Part shown: piece by piece, positions 26,811 through 35,760 of the stretch | How positions within the stretch are numbered: the first letter of the stretch is position 1 | How the letters are laid out: each line of letters starts with the position of its first letter | Assembly: GCF_009862265.1 (NCBI RefSeq) | Contig: NZ_WWGX01000093.1 | Location: 29,605 to 93,604, forward strand | Direction: 5' to 3' | Source of the DNA: Streptomyces sp. SID8352 | GTDB lineage: Bacteria > Actinomycetota > Actinomycetes > Streptomycetales > Streptomycetaceae | Length of the DNA stretch: 64,000 nucleotides | Notes under the pieces: generated by a model | What the model was told of the DNA's origin: nothing | Databases searched by the model: none | Seen by the model: only the letters and a program-made list of their open reading frames with translations | Program-made: the position numbers and the translations under genes

Positions 26811-26846
26811 CGCGCCCCCGCCCCGCCCGTCGGGACGGGGGGCGCG
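26811..26846. terminator. Bidirectional hairpin between convergent genes
   Basis: CGCGCCCCC (26811-26819) and GGGGGCGCG (26838-26846) are perfect 9-bp arms in the 56-bp gap between the CNNM gene and the EccA-like gene, which point towards each other. Confidence 0.6.
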
Positions 26847-26856
26847 GTGCCCGGGG

Positions 26857-28722
26857 TCAGGGGCCCGTCAGGTCCTGCGGCCCCCGGCCCGACAGGACCT
26901 CCCCGTACGCCTGCATCAGATCGGGCAGCCGCAGCGTCGCCAGATCGCCCCGGGTCAGCTCACCGGTGTACCCGGACAGCCGGAGGTCCCGGTAGGCGCA
27001 GCTCTTCTCGTACAGGGTCCGCAGGAACCGCCCGTTGCCCAGCTCGTCGATCCACCCCTGATCCACCACGTGCCCGGCGATCGACCGCAGTTCGTCGAGC
27101 GCCTCCTCGTCCCAGGTGTCCCCGTTGCCGCCCGCCAGCACCTCGCCGATCGCGGTCAGTTCCAGCGGCCGGTACGAGGGGAAGTCGACGCGGCTGGTGA
27201 AGCGCGAGGACAGCCCGGGGTTGGCGGACAGCAGCCGGTCCATGCCCTCCGGGTAGCCGGCCAGGATCACCACCAGATGGTCCCGGTTGTCCTCCGCCCG
27301 CTTCAGCAGCACCTGGAGCGCCTCGTCCCCGTACGCGTCGCCCTTGCCGTAGCCGGAGTTGGACAGGGAGTACGCCTCGTCGACGAAGAGCACGCCGCCC
27401 AGCGCCGAGTCGATCAGCTCGTTGGCCTTCACCGCGGTCTGCCCGAGGTACTCGCCGACCAGATCGGCCCGCTGCGCCTCCACGAGGTGGTCGCCGCCGA
27501 GCAGACCGAGGGCGTAGAAGACCTTGCCCAGGATGCGGGCCACGGTGGTCTTCCCGGTGCCGGAGGGGCCGGAGAAGACGAAGTGCCGCTTGGGCGGCTG
27601 GACCGGAAGGCCCTGCCCGGCCCGCAGCCGCGCCATGTTCAACTGCGCGGAGAGCGCCTTGACCTGGCGCTTCACCGGCTCCAGCCCGACCATGCGCTCC
27701 AGTTGGGCGAGGGCGTCCTCCAGCAGAGCGGGATCGGTCGGGCCGGTGGGCAGCGCCGGATCGGGGCCGTCGTCCTTGGCGCGCACCGGCGGCCCGGCGG
27801 GCGGGGCCGCGGGCACGGGGGAGGGGCCGGTGCCGGAGAGCTTCAGATCGCGCTCCTCGGTGCCGAAGAGCGGGTCGAGCCCGTCCAACCCGTCGAGGTC
27901 GCCCCCGAGGGAGGCCCCCATGGCCCCGAACTCGTCGCCCTCGTCGTAGCCGTCGCCCTCGGCGATGGCCGCCAGCCGGGCCGAGGTGTCCATGAACGCG
28001 GGGTCGACCCGGTGCACGGCCCGGTAGAGCGGCAGCGCGGCGGCACTGCGGCCGGTGCCCTCGTGGGCGCGGGCCAGCCAGTAGCGCAGCTCCTTGCGCT
28101 GCGGCTGCTCGCTGCGGCACCGCATCAGGGCCGCGGCCAGGCGCGGTTCGGCCTGGCCGAACATCTCCAGCCGGACCCGGGCCATCCCGCCGAACAGGCC
28201 CGCCTCGATGCCCAGCAGCGGATCGCCGAGCAGGGGATCGGTGTGCCGGACCAGCTCCTCCCAGTCCTTGACGAGATAGGAGCGGCAGGCGTGCAGGAAC
28301 CGGACCTGCGGATCGGTGTCCACCGGCGGGAGCCCGGCCAGGGCCCGGTCCAGCTCGGGGACATGGCGGCCGTCCAGCCAGTGGGAGGCGTGCGCCAGCA
28401 GCAGGTCGCGGGGGCTCTCCAGCACCGGCTGCACCCACCAGCCGAGCCAGTACCAGGAGTTGAGGGAGCGGCGGTGCCGGGTGCGCTGTTCGCCGAAGCG
28501 GTCCCGGTGCTGGTACATCCTCAGCAGGGCGGTGCTGGTGTCGACGCGCAGCGCGTGCAGGCCCAGCCAGCCGTCGGCCATCGCCGGGTCGATGCGCACG
28601 GCGGCCCTGAACTCCTCCTCCGCCTGCGGATAGGCACCCATCGTGTACGCGTCCACGCCGCGCAACCAGGCGAGTTCGGCCGGGGCCTGCTGTGCCCGTG
28701 GGCCGTGCGTGCCGAAATCCAT
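26857..28722 (-). CDS. AAA+ ATPase, EccA/CbbX-like, with TPR-like N-terminus
   Basis: A 621-aa cytosolic AAA+ protein. The N-terminal half is helical and TPR-like (VDAYTMGAYPQAEEEFRAAVRIDPAMADGW is a clear TPR); a low-complexity linker (about 285-335) leads to the AAA domain with Walker A FSGPSGTGKTT near residue 385, Walker B VLFVDEAYSLSN and the arginine-bearing NPGLSSRF. The layout is that of EccA of type VII secretion, also related to CbbX. No other ESX genes are nearby. ATG 28722 (MDFGTHGP) with GGGGGA upstream is preferred over the GTG 12 nt earlier. Confidence 0.88.
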   Translation of the reverse strand: MDFGTHGPRAQQAPAELAWLRGVDAYTMGAYPQAEEEFRAAVRIDPAMADGWLGLHALRVDTSTALLRMYQHRDRFGEQRTRHRRSLNSWYWLGWWVQPVLESPRDLLLAHASHWLDGRHVPELDRALAGLPPVDTDPQVRFLHACRSYLVKDWEELVRHTDPLLGDPLLGIEAGLFGGMARVRLEMFGQAEPRLAAALMRCRSEQPQRKELRYWLARAHEGTGRSAAALPLYRAVHRVDPAFMDTSARLAAIAEGDGYDEGDEFGAMGASLGGDLDGLDGLDPLFGTEERDLKLSGTGPSPVPAAPPAGPPVRAKDDGPDPALPTGPTDPALLEDALAQLERMVGLEPVKRQVKALSAQLNMARLRAGQGLPVQPPKRHFVFSGPSGTGKTTVARILGKVFYALGLLGGDHLVEAQRADLVGEYLGQTAVKANELIDSALGGVLFVDEAYSLSNSGYGKGDAYGDEALQVLLKRAEDNRDHLVVILAGYPEGMDRLLSANPGLSSRFTSRVDFPSYRPLELTAIGEVLAGGNGDTWDEEALDELRSIAGHVVDQGWIDELGNGRFLRTLYEKSCAYRDLRLSGYTGELTRGDLATLRLPDLMQAYGEVLSGRGPQDLTGP

Positions 28723-29176
28723 CGCGTCCCCCACGAACCGTGCCCCCGTCGGTGTGCCGCCGGGACCCGGTCCGCCACCCGCCCCGGCTCATCAACAGCG
28801 TTGAGGCGGACCGGAGTTGCCAGGTGCCCATGGCCGCCGTCCACGGGTGGCACCGAGGGCATCGTACCTGCGGCGGGGGATCCCCCGAAGGGCGTCGGGG
28901 CATGCCGGACGGCGGCTCGGGAGGGGGAGGGCGACCGGCGTGACGGTCACGGAGAGTGAGAAAAATCCCGCGGGCGGCGGCTCCGCGGAGTGTTCCGGAC
29001 AGAACGAAGCCCCCGATCACGGGGGAACAACCGGGGGCTTCGTGTCCTGAGGTGCCCGCTGAGGGGCGTATTGAGAACGTAAGACCTGTACGCCCCCCGG
29101 GTCAAGCGAAGTTGCGGGCCTCAGGAAAGTTGTTGTGTCCCGACCTTCACAAAGTCACCACATCATGGGTGGAGTG
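28723..29176. other. Intergenic region with hairpins
   Basis: 454 bp upstream of the AAA+ gene and downstream of the kinase-like gene. It holds a strong hairpin (29005-29042), a second inverted repeat GGGGCGTA / TACGCCCC (29063-29070, 29089-29096) and a lower-GC stretch at 29100-29165. No tRNA or small ORF could be supported. Confidence 0.5.
29005..29042 (-). terminator. Strong hairpin terminator
   Basis: CGAAGCCCCCG (29005-29015) and CGGGGGCTTCG (29032-29042) form a perfect 11-bp stem with a 16-nt loop. It lies 135 nt beyond the stop of the minus-strand uridine-kinase-like gene and is its most likely terminator. Confidence 0.65.
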
Positions 29177-29822
29177 TCACTCCCGGTGATCGGTGGCCGT
29201 TGTTTCCCCTGTTCCGCCGGGCCCCGGCAGCACCTCGTACCCCGGTCCGCTCTGCCGCACCAGAAGGTGTGCGTGGGGGCGCGAGGGGTCCTCCGCGAAG
29301 TGCCGGCGCTCCGCCGGGACCCAGCCGTCCCAGAACTCCCGCTGCTCCGCCCCGTCGCGCGCCCGGCCGCGCGCCCACGCCCGGTCGGGCGCCAACTCCA
29401 TCCACAGCAGGCGCGCCAGGTGCGGGCGCAGCGCCCGTCGGCCCGCGCCGACGCCCTCGACGAGGATCACCGGCGCGGGCGGCAGCGCGCGCGGCGGGCC
29501 GGGACGCCGGGCCCACCAGTCGTAGGGGGCGTAGTGCGCGACCTCGCCGCGGCCGAGCGGGTCCAGCACCTCGGCCCGCATCCGTCCGGTCCAGTCGAAC
29601 AGCTCGTCGTGCCGGGCCATGTCGTCGAGGTGGAGCACCGGCGCCCCGCCCAGTTCCGCGGCCAGCCGTCCGGCGAAGGTGGACTTGCCGGACCCGGCGT
29701 GCCCGTCGACGCCGATGAGGCGGACGGGGCCGCAGGACGGAGGGAGGCGGCGGAGCAGGGCGGCGAGCTGGTGGATGGCGGGTTCCCGGCGGTACGGAGG
29801 GGCGGATGCGGTCCGCCCGCAC
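29177..29822 (-). CDS. Uridine kinase-like P-loop protein (5' end unresolved)
   Basis: About 200 aa of a P-loop kinase related to uridine kinases and phosphoribulokinases: Walker A VDGHAGSGKSTFAGRLAAEL, then LHLDDMARHDELFDW, APYDWWARR and VILVEGVGAGRRALRPHL. The reading frame is clear from 29177 to about 29790. No ATG, GTG or TTG lies in frame just upstream; the GTG codons at 29822 and 29834 are in another frame, and the next in-frame start is beyond the heptamer array. Either a base is missing near 29780-29800, or translation starts upstream and runs through the repeat, encoding VGGRRSA repeats. Substrate unknown. Confidence 0.75.
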
Positions 29823-30472
29823 TTTAACCGGCACGCTTGGCCGACCGCCGACCGCCGACCGCCGACCGCCGACCGCCGACCGCCGACCGCCGACCGCCGA
29901 CCGCCGACCGCCGACCGCCGCGGTGCCGAGCGCCGCGGTGCCGAGGGTGCGGCCTGCCGTCGGCCGCCCGCTCCATGGGGAACCGTCCCCCGTTCCGTAC
30001 CAGGGGTGCGCCCACCGGGCACGGGGTGTCGCTGTCGGCGTCGGCTCCCCGGGCGGAGCAGGGGCGTTCCCGACCGGTCGTGCGTGGTCCGTCGAGCTCG
30101 GTCGCAGCCTCGGGGTCCTGTGCCCGGCTCGCCGCACAAGGCTTCGCCGGGGAGCCGGGGAGCCGGGGACCCCGGGGGTCTGGGCATCCCGGGAGTTCCG
30201 GGGGCCGGACCGGGTGTCGGCCCCGCGCCGACTCCCGGCGGACACGGGGCGGCGGCCGGCCGCCGCCCCGGAACTCCCACCCCCTCGCCCACCCGTGTCA
30301 CCGGCGTCTTCGCCGTCCCCCTTCCGGCCGCGCATCGCCACCGGTCGACACCAATGTTCCTCGCGTGGCGGGCGCGCGGGTGCTGGTGGCGGGGCCGACC
30401 CGCGGTCATAGTGGGCGCACAGCCCGTGCAATGGACCAGCCCCGAACCGGACCACCTGGGGGTCTTCCGCCC
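29823..30472. other. Intergenic region between divergent kinase and peptidase genes
   Basis: 650 bp holding the heptamer array, a short duplicated CGCGGTGCCGAG (near 29920-29945) and no supportable gene. The last 100 bp should carry the promoter of the C39 peptidase gene. Confidence 0.5.
29841..29920. repeat. Heptanucleotide tandem repeat (CCGACCG)11
   Basis: Eleven perfect copies of CCGACCG at 29841-29917 plus CCG. It lies 19 nt upstream of the nearest GTG candidate for the minus-strand kinase gene. If translated from the minus strand it would give VGGRRSA heptapeptides, because three 7-bp units make 21 bp. Perfection of the copies points to recent expansion. Confidence 0.92.
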
Positions 30473-31888
30473 ATGAGCAGAGCAGAACCGCCCTCCCGCC
30501 GGACCGTCCTGGCCGCCGCCGTCGCCGCGGCCGTGGCGGGCGGCGCCGCACAGGCCGCCGCCCACGCCGCCCCCGGCACCGCCCCGGGACCCGGACCAGT
30601 CCCCGGTGCCGGGCCCGCCCCGGGACCCGGAGCCGGGGGAGGTGCCCCCGCACCGGCCCGCCCGGTCGAGTACCACGGATGGACCACCGTGCCCGACTGG
30701 CGCTCCGGCACCGCCGAGGGGGTCCGCACCGTCGCCGGTGCCCGGCCCGGCATCGCGATCGGCACCCCCGCGGGCACCACCGAGTACACCGACCCCCACA
30801 CCGGCACCACCGCGGCCTGGGAGTACGCCACCTGGACCTCGCCCCTCCACCGGCTCACCGTCCCCGCGACCGAGGTGATCGCCTCCTGGAACGCCGACAC
30901 CCCGTCCGGCACCTGGATCCAGGTCGAGCTGCGCGGCACCTACTCCGACGGCACCGGGACCCCCTGGTTCGTGATGGGCCGCTGGGCGTCGGGCGACGGG
31001 GACGTCCGGCGCACCTCCGTGGACGACCAGGGCGACGGCCGGGGCAGCGTGTGGACCGACACCTTCGCCCTCGACGACGCCTCCGGCGGACTGCGGCTGG
31101 CCTCCTACCGGCTCAGGGCCACGCTGTACCGCCGCCCAGGCAGCCGTGCCACCCCGGCCGTGCGCCGGATCGGCGCGATGGGCTCCGACGTCCCCGACCG
31201 CTTCACCGTCCCCGCCTCCGCGCCGGGCCACGCCGGGGAACTCCGCGTCCCGCGCTACTCGCAGGAGATCCACGCCGGCCAGTACCCCGAGTACGACAAC
31301 GGCGGCGAGGCGTGGTGCAGCCCCACCTCCTCGCAAATGATCATCGAGTACTGGGGCGGTGGGCCGACCGAGGAGGAACTGGCCTGGGTCGACCCCTCGT
31401 ACGCCGATCCGCAGGTCTGCCACGCGGCCCGGTACACCTACGACCACCAGTACGCGGGCTGCGGCAACTGGCCGTTCAACGCCGCCTACGCCGCCACCTT
31501 CCCCGGCCTCCAGAGCGTCGTCACCCGCCTCGGCTCGCTCACCGACGTGGAGACGCTGATCGCGGCCGGCGTCCCGGTCATCACCTCCCAGTCCTTCCTG
31601 AAGGAGGAACTGACCGGCGCCGGGTACGGGACCGCGGGCCATCTGATGACGGTGATCGGCTTCACCCCCGGGGGCGACGTCATCGCCAACGACCCCGCCT
31701 CCCCGGACAACGCCTCCGTGCGCCGGGTCTACCGGCGCCGGGAGTGGGAGAACATCTGGCTGCGGACCAAGCGGTACAACGCCGCCGGGAAGGTCGTCTC
31801 CGGCACCGGCGGCGTCTGCTACCTCTACTTCCCCGTCCGTCCGACCCCGCGCCAGCGCGAGGCGCTCGCCGCCGTGGGTGTGAGCTGA
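30473..31888 (+). CDS. Secreted C39-type cysteine peptidase family protein
   Basis: A 471-aa protein with a likely Tat signal (PPSRRTVLAAAVAAAVAGGAAQAAAHA), a Pro/Gly/Ala linker to about residue 62, a beta-rich domain (65-235) and a C-terminal peptidase C39-like domain (about 255-471). The probable catalytic residues are C282 in GEAWCSPTS, H390 in GTAGHLMTVIG and D407 in IANDPAS. This architecture is typical of exported Streptomyces peptidase C39 family proteins whose targets are unknown; it is not fused to an ABC transporter, so it is not a bacteriocin exporter. ATG 30473 is the start that creates the signal peptide. Confidence 0.88.
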   Translation: MSRAEPPSRRTVLAAAVAAAVAGGAAQAAAHAAPGTAPGPGPVPGAGPAPGPGAGGGAPAPARPVEYHGWTTVPDWRSGTAEGVRTVAGARPGIAIGTPAGTTEYTDPHTGTTAAWEYATWTSPLHRLTVPATEVIASWNADTPSGTWIQVELRGTYSDGTGTPWFVMGRWASGDGDVRRTSVDDQGDGRGSVWTDTFALDDASGGLRLASYRLRATLYRRPGSRATPAVRRIGAMGSDVPDRFTVPASAPGHAGELRVPRYSQEIHAGQYPEYDNGGEAWCSPTSSQMIIEYWGGGPTEEELAWVDPSYADPQVCHAARYTYDHQYAGCGNWPFNAAYAATFPGLQSVVTRLGSLTDVETLIAAGVPVITSQSFLKEELTGAGYGTAGHLMTVIGFTPGGDVIANDPASPDNASVRRVYRRREWENIWLRTKRYNAAGKVVSGTGGVCYLYFPVRPTPRQREALAAVGVS

Positions 31889-32037
31889 CCGGTGCCGCGC
31901 ACGGGGCACGGCCCCGGCGGGGGCACCGCCGGGGCCGTCCCCTGTGAGCAACCTCTCCGCCGCGCGGGCCGCGCGCGGTGGCATGGTGGACTGCGTCCCC
32001 GGGGGGATCCGCCGCACCACGAGACCAGCGAGCAGCC

Positions 32038-32193
32038 ATGACCGCACACGCAACCGCCACCGCCTCCGCCGCCGCCCGCCCCCGCACCGGCGGCCCCCGG
32101 GACGACGACGGCCCGCGCCTCGCCGAGCACGTCCTCGGCTGGACCCTCGTCGTGGTCGTCGCGATGCTCGTGGTCCGGCTCGGCCTGCTCTGA
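32038..32193 (+). CDS. Small single-pass membrane protein
   Basis: A 51-aa protein: a hydrophilic Ala/Thr/Arg N-terminus followed by LAEHVLGWTLVVVVAMLVVRLGLL, one C-terminal membrane helix. ATG 32038 is preferred to an ATG at 31978, which would add a poorly supported 20 aa. The ribosome site is weak (GCGAGCAG). Function unknown; C-tail-anchored topology is likely. Confidence 0.5.
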   Translation: MTAHATATASAAARPRTGGPRDDDGPRLAEHVLGWTLVVVVAMLVVRLGLL

Positions 32194-33032
32194 GACCTCG
32201 CTGGGCATCCCGGTGCCCCGTGGCCCCGGCCTATGGCTCCGGCACCCCTGCCCTGGCGCCCCTGGACCCTGCCCCGGGCTCCGGCACCCGCCGGGCATTC
32301 CGTGCCCCGGGCCCCGGTACCGGGCGGCCGCACGGCGCCGGGCGCTCGTACCCCACGTGCGGAACCCTCCGTCGTCCCGGTCCCGGCCGCGCTCCCGCCG
32401 GTACGCCCCCCGACGACCGCCCGGCCGCCGCGCTACTTCCCCGGGCCCCGCGCCCACCCCGCCCGGTCCGCCCCGCCCGGCGCGGCTTCGACCGGTCCGG
32501 TACGCCCCGCCCGGCGCGGCTCCGGCATTCTGCCGCGCGCCCCGGGGATCCCGCCGCGCGCCGACCCCGCCCCGCCCGTGACCCGGCGTCCGGGCTTCCG
32601 CCGTCCGCCCGCGAACCGGTTGCCACCACCCGGCGAACGTCCGGCGTCCGCCGTCCGGACCCCCGCACCCCGCCGCTCTCCACGAGGAGCCACCGGGGTC
32701 ACCCCGTGCGCGCCCCGCGCGCCACCGCCCCGCCCCGGCGGCCGGCCGCCCGTCGGCCGAGGCGAGCGCCGGGGCCCGCGCCCCCGCCCTCGGCCGGACA
32801 CCCGGGCCCGCACCCGCCCGCGCGGTCCGTCGGTGGATTTCTTGAAGTAAGCGGTCGTTAACTGGTGACTCCCCGCCTCCCATCGGGCATACTCACAGCG
32901 CACAGCCGCTGGTCAGCAGCTTCCGCGACCCGGGAGTGCGAGCATCGGCCAGGCAGTCCGAAGACCCGGCGGAACCGCCTCCACCCAAGGCGTACGACCG
33001 CCCAGGTGCCCGACAGGGAGGAGAGCGTCGCC
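32194..33032. other. Gene-free region
   Basis: 839 bp with no credible gene. It includes a 19-bp direct repeat (32469-32487 and 32503-32521, CGCCCCGCCCGGCGCGGCT) in a very GC-rich segment. The right end (about 32835-32960) has lower GC and probably carries the acyl-CoA dehydrogenase promoter. Confidence 0.5.
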
Positions 33033-34205
33033 ATGTCCGACCGCGCCCCGCAGCCGGTGGCCCGGCAACTGCCCACGGACGAGGCGAGGGAGCTGATCTC
33101 CCTCGTCCGCGAGATCGCCCAGCGCGAGATCGCCCCGAGCGCCGCCGAGGAGGAGGACGTCGGGCGCTTCCCGCGCGAGGTCTTCACCCTGCTCTCCGGC
33201 TCCGGCCTGCTCGGCCTGCCCTACGACGACGAGTACGGCGGCGGGGAGCAGCCGTACGAGGTCTACCTCCAGGTCCTGGAGGAACTGGCCGCCGTCCGGC
33301 TCACCGTCGGCCTCGGCGTCAGCGTGCACACCCTCGCGGCCTACGCGCTCGCCGCCTACGGCACCAAGGAGCAGTGCGCCGAGCACCTGCCCGCGATGCT
33401 GGGCGGCGGACTCCTGGGCGCCTACTGCCTCTCCGAGCCGGCCTCCGGTTCCGACGCCGCCTCCCTGCGGACCAGGGCTGTGCGCGACGGCGGCGACTGG
33501 GTGCTCGACGGGACCAAGGCCTGGATCACCCACGGCGGCATCGCGGACTTCTACACCGTCATGGCGCGCACCGGCCAGGAGGGCCCGCGCGGCGTCACCG
33601 CCTTCCTGGTCCCGGGCGACGCCGAGGGGCTGAGCGCCGCCGCCCCCGAGAGGAAGATGGGGCTCAAGGGCTCGCCCACCGCGCAGATCCACCTGGACGG
33701 CGTGCGCGTGTCCGACGCCCGGCGCCTCGGCGAGGAGGGCCAGGGCTTCACCATCGCCCTGTCCGCGCTCGACTCCGGGCGGCTCGGCATCGCGGCCTGC
33801 GCGATCGGTGTGGCCCAGGCGGCGCTGGACACCGCGCTCTCCTACGCGGGGGAGCGGCGCCAGTTCGGCCGCCCGATCGCCGACTTCCAGGGCCTGCGCT
33901 TCATGCTGGCCGACATGGCGACCCGGATCGAGGCGGGCCGTGCCCTCTACCTCTCGGCGGCGCGGCTGCGCGACGCCGGACTGCCGTTCTCCAAGCAGGC
34001 GGCCATGGCCAAGCTGCACTGCACCGACACGGTGATGCGGGTGACCACCGACGCCGTGCAGGTCCTCGGCGGATACGGCTACACGGCGGACTTCCCCGCC
34101 GAGCGGTACCTGCGCGAGGCCAAGGTCCTGCAGATCGTCGAGGGCACCAACCAGATCCAGCGCATGGTCATCGGCCGCCACCTCCTGGGGCCCGAGGAGC
34201 GCTGA
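33033..34205 (+). CDS. Acyl-CoA dehydrogenase
   Basis: A 390-aa FAD enzyme oxidising an acyl-CoA to the trans-2-enoyl-CoA. N-terminal helical domain, then the FAD/substrate motif GAYCLSEPASGSDAASLRTRA and AWITHGG, the middle beta domain, and the C-terminal helical domain with YAGERRQFGRPIADFQ and QVLGGYGYTADFPAERYLREAKVLQIVEGTNQIQR. The catalytic base is E370 in the IVEGTNQ motif, as in short/medium-chain and isovaleryl types. GGGAGGAG precedes ATG 33033. Chain-length preference cannot be read from sequence; it stands alone. Confidence 0.95.
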   Translation: MSDRAPQPVARQLPTDEARELISLVREIAQREIAPSAAEEEDVGRFPREVFTLLSGSGLLGLPYDDEYGGGEQPYEVYLQVLEELAAVRLTVGLGVSVHTLAAYALAAYGTKEQCAEHLPAMLGGGLLGAYCLSEPASGSDAASLRTRAVRDGGDWVLDGTKAWITHGGIADFYTVMARTGQEGPRGVTAFLVPGDAEGLSAAAPERKMGLKGSPTAQIHLDGVRVSDARRLGEEGQGFTIALSALDSGRLGIAACAIGVAQAALDTALSYAGERRQFGRPIADFQGLRFMLADMATRIEAGRALYLSAARLRDAGLPFSKQAAMAKLHCTDTVMRVTTDAVQVLGGYGYTADFPAERYLREAKVLQIVEGTNQIQRMVIGRHLLGPEER

Positions 34206-34528
34206 CCCGCCGGCACCCCCCGGGGGCCGTGGGAGCTGCCGGGAGCCCGGCCCGCCCCACGCCCCGTCCGGGGAGCCGTGCGGCGTTCACCCCGCGGTCG
34301 TACGGTCCGGCGCCCTCCGGGGCGGTCGCGGGCCGGGCGCGGCGGTCGGGCGCGCCCGCCGCGCGGAACGTCGGTCATTCCGGGGGTCCCGGACCGGACC
34401 CGTCGGGCACGCCGCCCGGAGGGCGGGGAACCGGCCACCGGCCCGCGATCCGCGGCACGCCGTCGTGTGTGCCGCCGCACCGGCCGATGACGGGAAACAG
34501 GCGGGGAAATGGACGGCGAAACGGACCG
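34206..34528. other. Convergent intergenic region
   Basis: 323 bp between the acyl-CoA dehydrogenase and a minus-strand gene. No gene. Short CCCCCGGGGG palindrome just after the dehydrogenase stop; otherwise nothing definite. Confidence 0.5.
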
Positions 34529-34966
34529 TCAGGCGGCCTCGTGCCGCATCATCGGCACGCGCATCGGGCGCGATCCCGGGCCGCCGACGTGGGAGAAGGG
34601 CTGCGTCCGCCAGTCGAGGCTCTGGGGGAGGGTCAGCAGCAGCGCGGTGTCCTGTTCCTGGGGCCGGGACTTCTCGTCCGCCGGGCGGGCGTCGGCGGCG
34701 CGGCGGCCGGTGCCGGGGCAGACCGTGAGGCCGAACGGGTTCCACGGCGAGGCGCACAGCGCGTGCTCCGGCAGCACCTCCTCGTCCGCCAGCAGGGCGA
34801 TGGGCTGCGCGCAGTCCGGGCAGACCACCCGGAACATCTCGAAGGTGTCGTAGGCGCCGAGTTCCTCGTCGTCGTAGGCGTCGGGTTCGACGCCCTCCGG
34901 AACGGACTCGGCGGCCGGCTGCTGGCGCTTGGGCACGGAGCGACCAGGGCGCTTAAGACTCTGCAT
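34529..34966 (-). CDS. Hypothetical protein with a Cys motif (possible zinc ribbon)
   Basis: A 145-aa soluble protein I do not recognise by function. The N-terminal third is basic then acidic (MQSLKRPGRSVPKRQQ; YDDEELGAYDTFEMFRV). In the middle, VVCPDCAQPIALLADEE followed by ALCASPWNPFGLTVCPG supplies four Cys, enough for one zinc site. The start ATG 34966 is supported by GGGGAGAATCCC. Single gene between a convergent dehydrogenase and a divergent Lrp gene. Conserved-looking codon use; likely a genus-specific protein. Confidence 0.75.
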   Translation of the reverse strand: MQSLKRPGRSVPKRQQPAAESVPEGVEPDAYDDEELGAYDTFEMFRVVCPDCAQPIALLADEEVLPEHALCASPWNPFGLTVCPGTGRRAADARPADEKSRPQEQDTALLLTLPQSLDWRTQPFSHVGGPGSRPMRVPMMRHEAA

Positions 34967-35220
34967 GGGATTCTCCCCCTCGGGCTGGGCCGTGAAGGCG
35001 ACTGCGGCCTCGACCACACCAAGCACTTCCCGTCCCCCCGCGCGGGTAATCACGAGAGCATCACGGAGACGTCCCGGAGAGTGTGGTGTTCGTCACACAG
35101 TGCTCGCGGGAGCCCCGTGCGGCTGAATTTGTCCCCCCTGGAACACCGGACGGCGTCCGCCACATCACGAACCGGCCATGACCCGCCGCTCCGAGGTACC
35201 CCCGGAGATCAAGTGCACTG

Positions 35221-35226
35221 TAGGTT
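35221..35226 (+). promoter_or_regulatory. -10 element giving a leaderless Lrp transcript
   Basis: TAGGTT at 35221-35226 ends 6 nt before the ATG at 35233, which has no ribosome binding site. This spacing places the transcription start at or within a base of the A of ATG, as in leaderless Streptomyces mRNAs. Confidence 0.5.
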
Positions 35227-35232
35227 CTGCGC

Positions 35233-35673
35233 ATGGAGGAGCTGGACCGACAGATCGTGGAGCTGCTCGTCAAGGACGGGCGGATGAGCTACACAGACCT
35301 GGGCAAGGCCACGGGGCTGTCCACGTCGGCCGTGCACCAGCGGGTGCGGCGGCTGGAGCAGCGCGGCGTCATCCGCGGCTACGCGGCGGTCGTGGACGCC
35401 GAGGCGGTGGGGCTGCCGATGACCGCGTTCATCTCCGTGAAGCCGTTCGACCCCAGCGCCCCCGACGACATCGCCGAGCGGCTCGCCGGGGTCCCCGAGA
35501 TCGAGGCGTGCCACAGCGTGGCCGGCGACGAGAACTACATCCTCAAGGTGCGCGTCGCCACCCCCCACGAGCTGGAGGAACTCCTCGCGCGGCTGCGTTC
35601 GCTCGCCGGCGTCTCCACCCGCACCACCGTGGTGCTCTCCACCCCCTACGAGGCCCGGCCGCCCCGGATCTGA
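35233..35673 (+). CDS. Lrp/AsnC family transcriptional regulator
   Basis: A 146-aa regulator: HTH LVKDGRMSYTDLGKATGLSTSAVHQRVRRLEQRGVI (residues 12-47), then the RAM domain with YAAVVDAEAVGLPMTAFISVKP and CHSVAGDENYILKVRVATPHELEELL, where GDENYILKV is the ligand-binding and oligomerisation strand. The sequence is unlike the Lrp protein at 4469, so the two are not recent copies. The ATG seems leaderless (TAGGTT 6 nt upstream). The following gene, an amidohydrolase, starts 88 nt later and may be co-expressed. Confidence 0.93.
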   Translation: MEELDRQIVELLVKDGRMSYTDLGKATGLSTSAVHQRVRRLEQRGVIRGYAAVVDAEAVGLPMTAFISVKPFDPSAPDDIAERLAGVPEIEACHSVAGDENYILKVRVATPHELEELLARLRSLAGVSTRTTVVLSTPYEARPPRI

Positions 35674-35760
35674 CCCCGGCCCGGCCGCCCGGTGGGGGCT
35701 CCCGGCACCCCGCGCGGCCCTGGGTGCGGCGCGGGCCGCCCGAGGGGCGAGACTGGGGGC

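Noticed and set aside
29001..29100. Possible tRNA or small RNA gene near two inverted repeats
   Set aside because: No cloverleaf or TTCGA T-loop could be formed; the first repeat is better explained as a terminator.
32469..32521. 19-bp direct repeat CGCCCCGCCCGGCGCGGCT as attachment site or mobile-element scar
   Set aside because: Copies are 34 bp apart in a simple GC-rich stretch, with no integrase, tRNA or transposase nearby.
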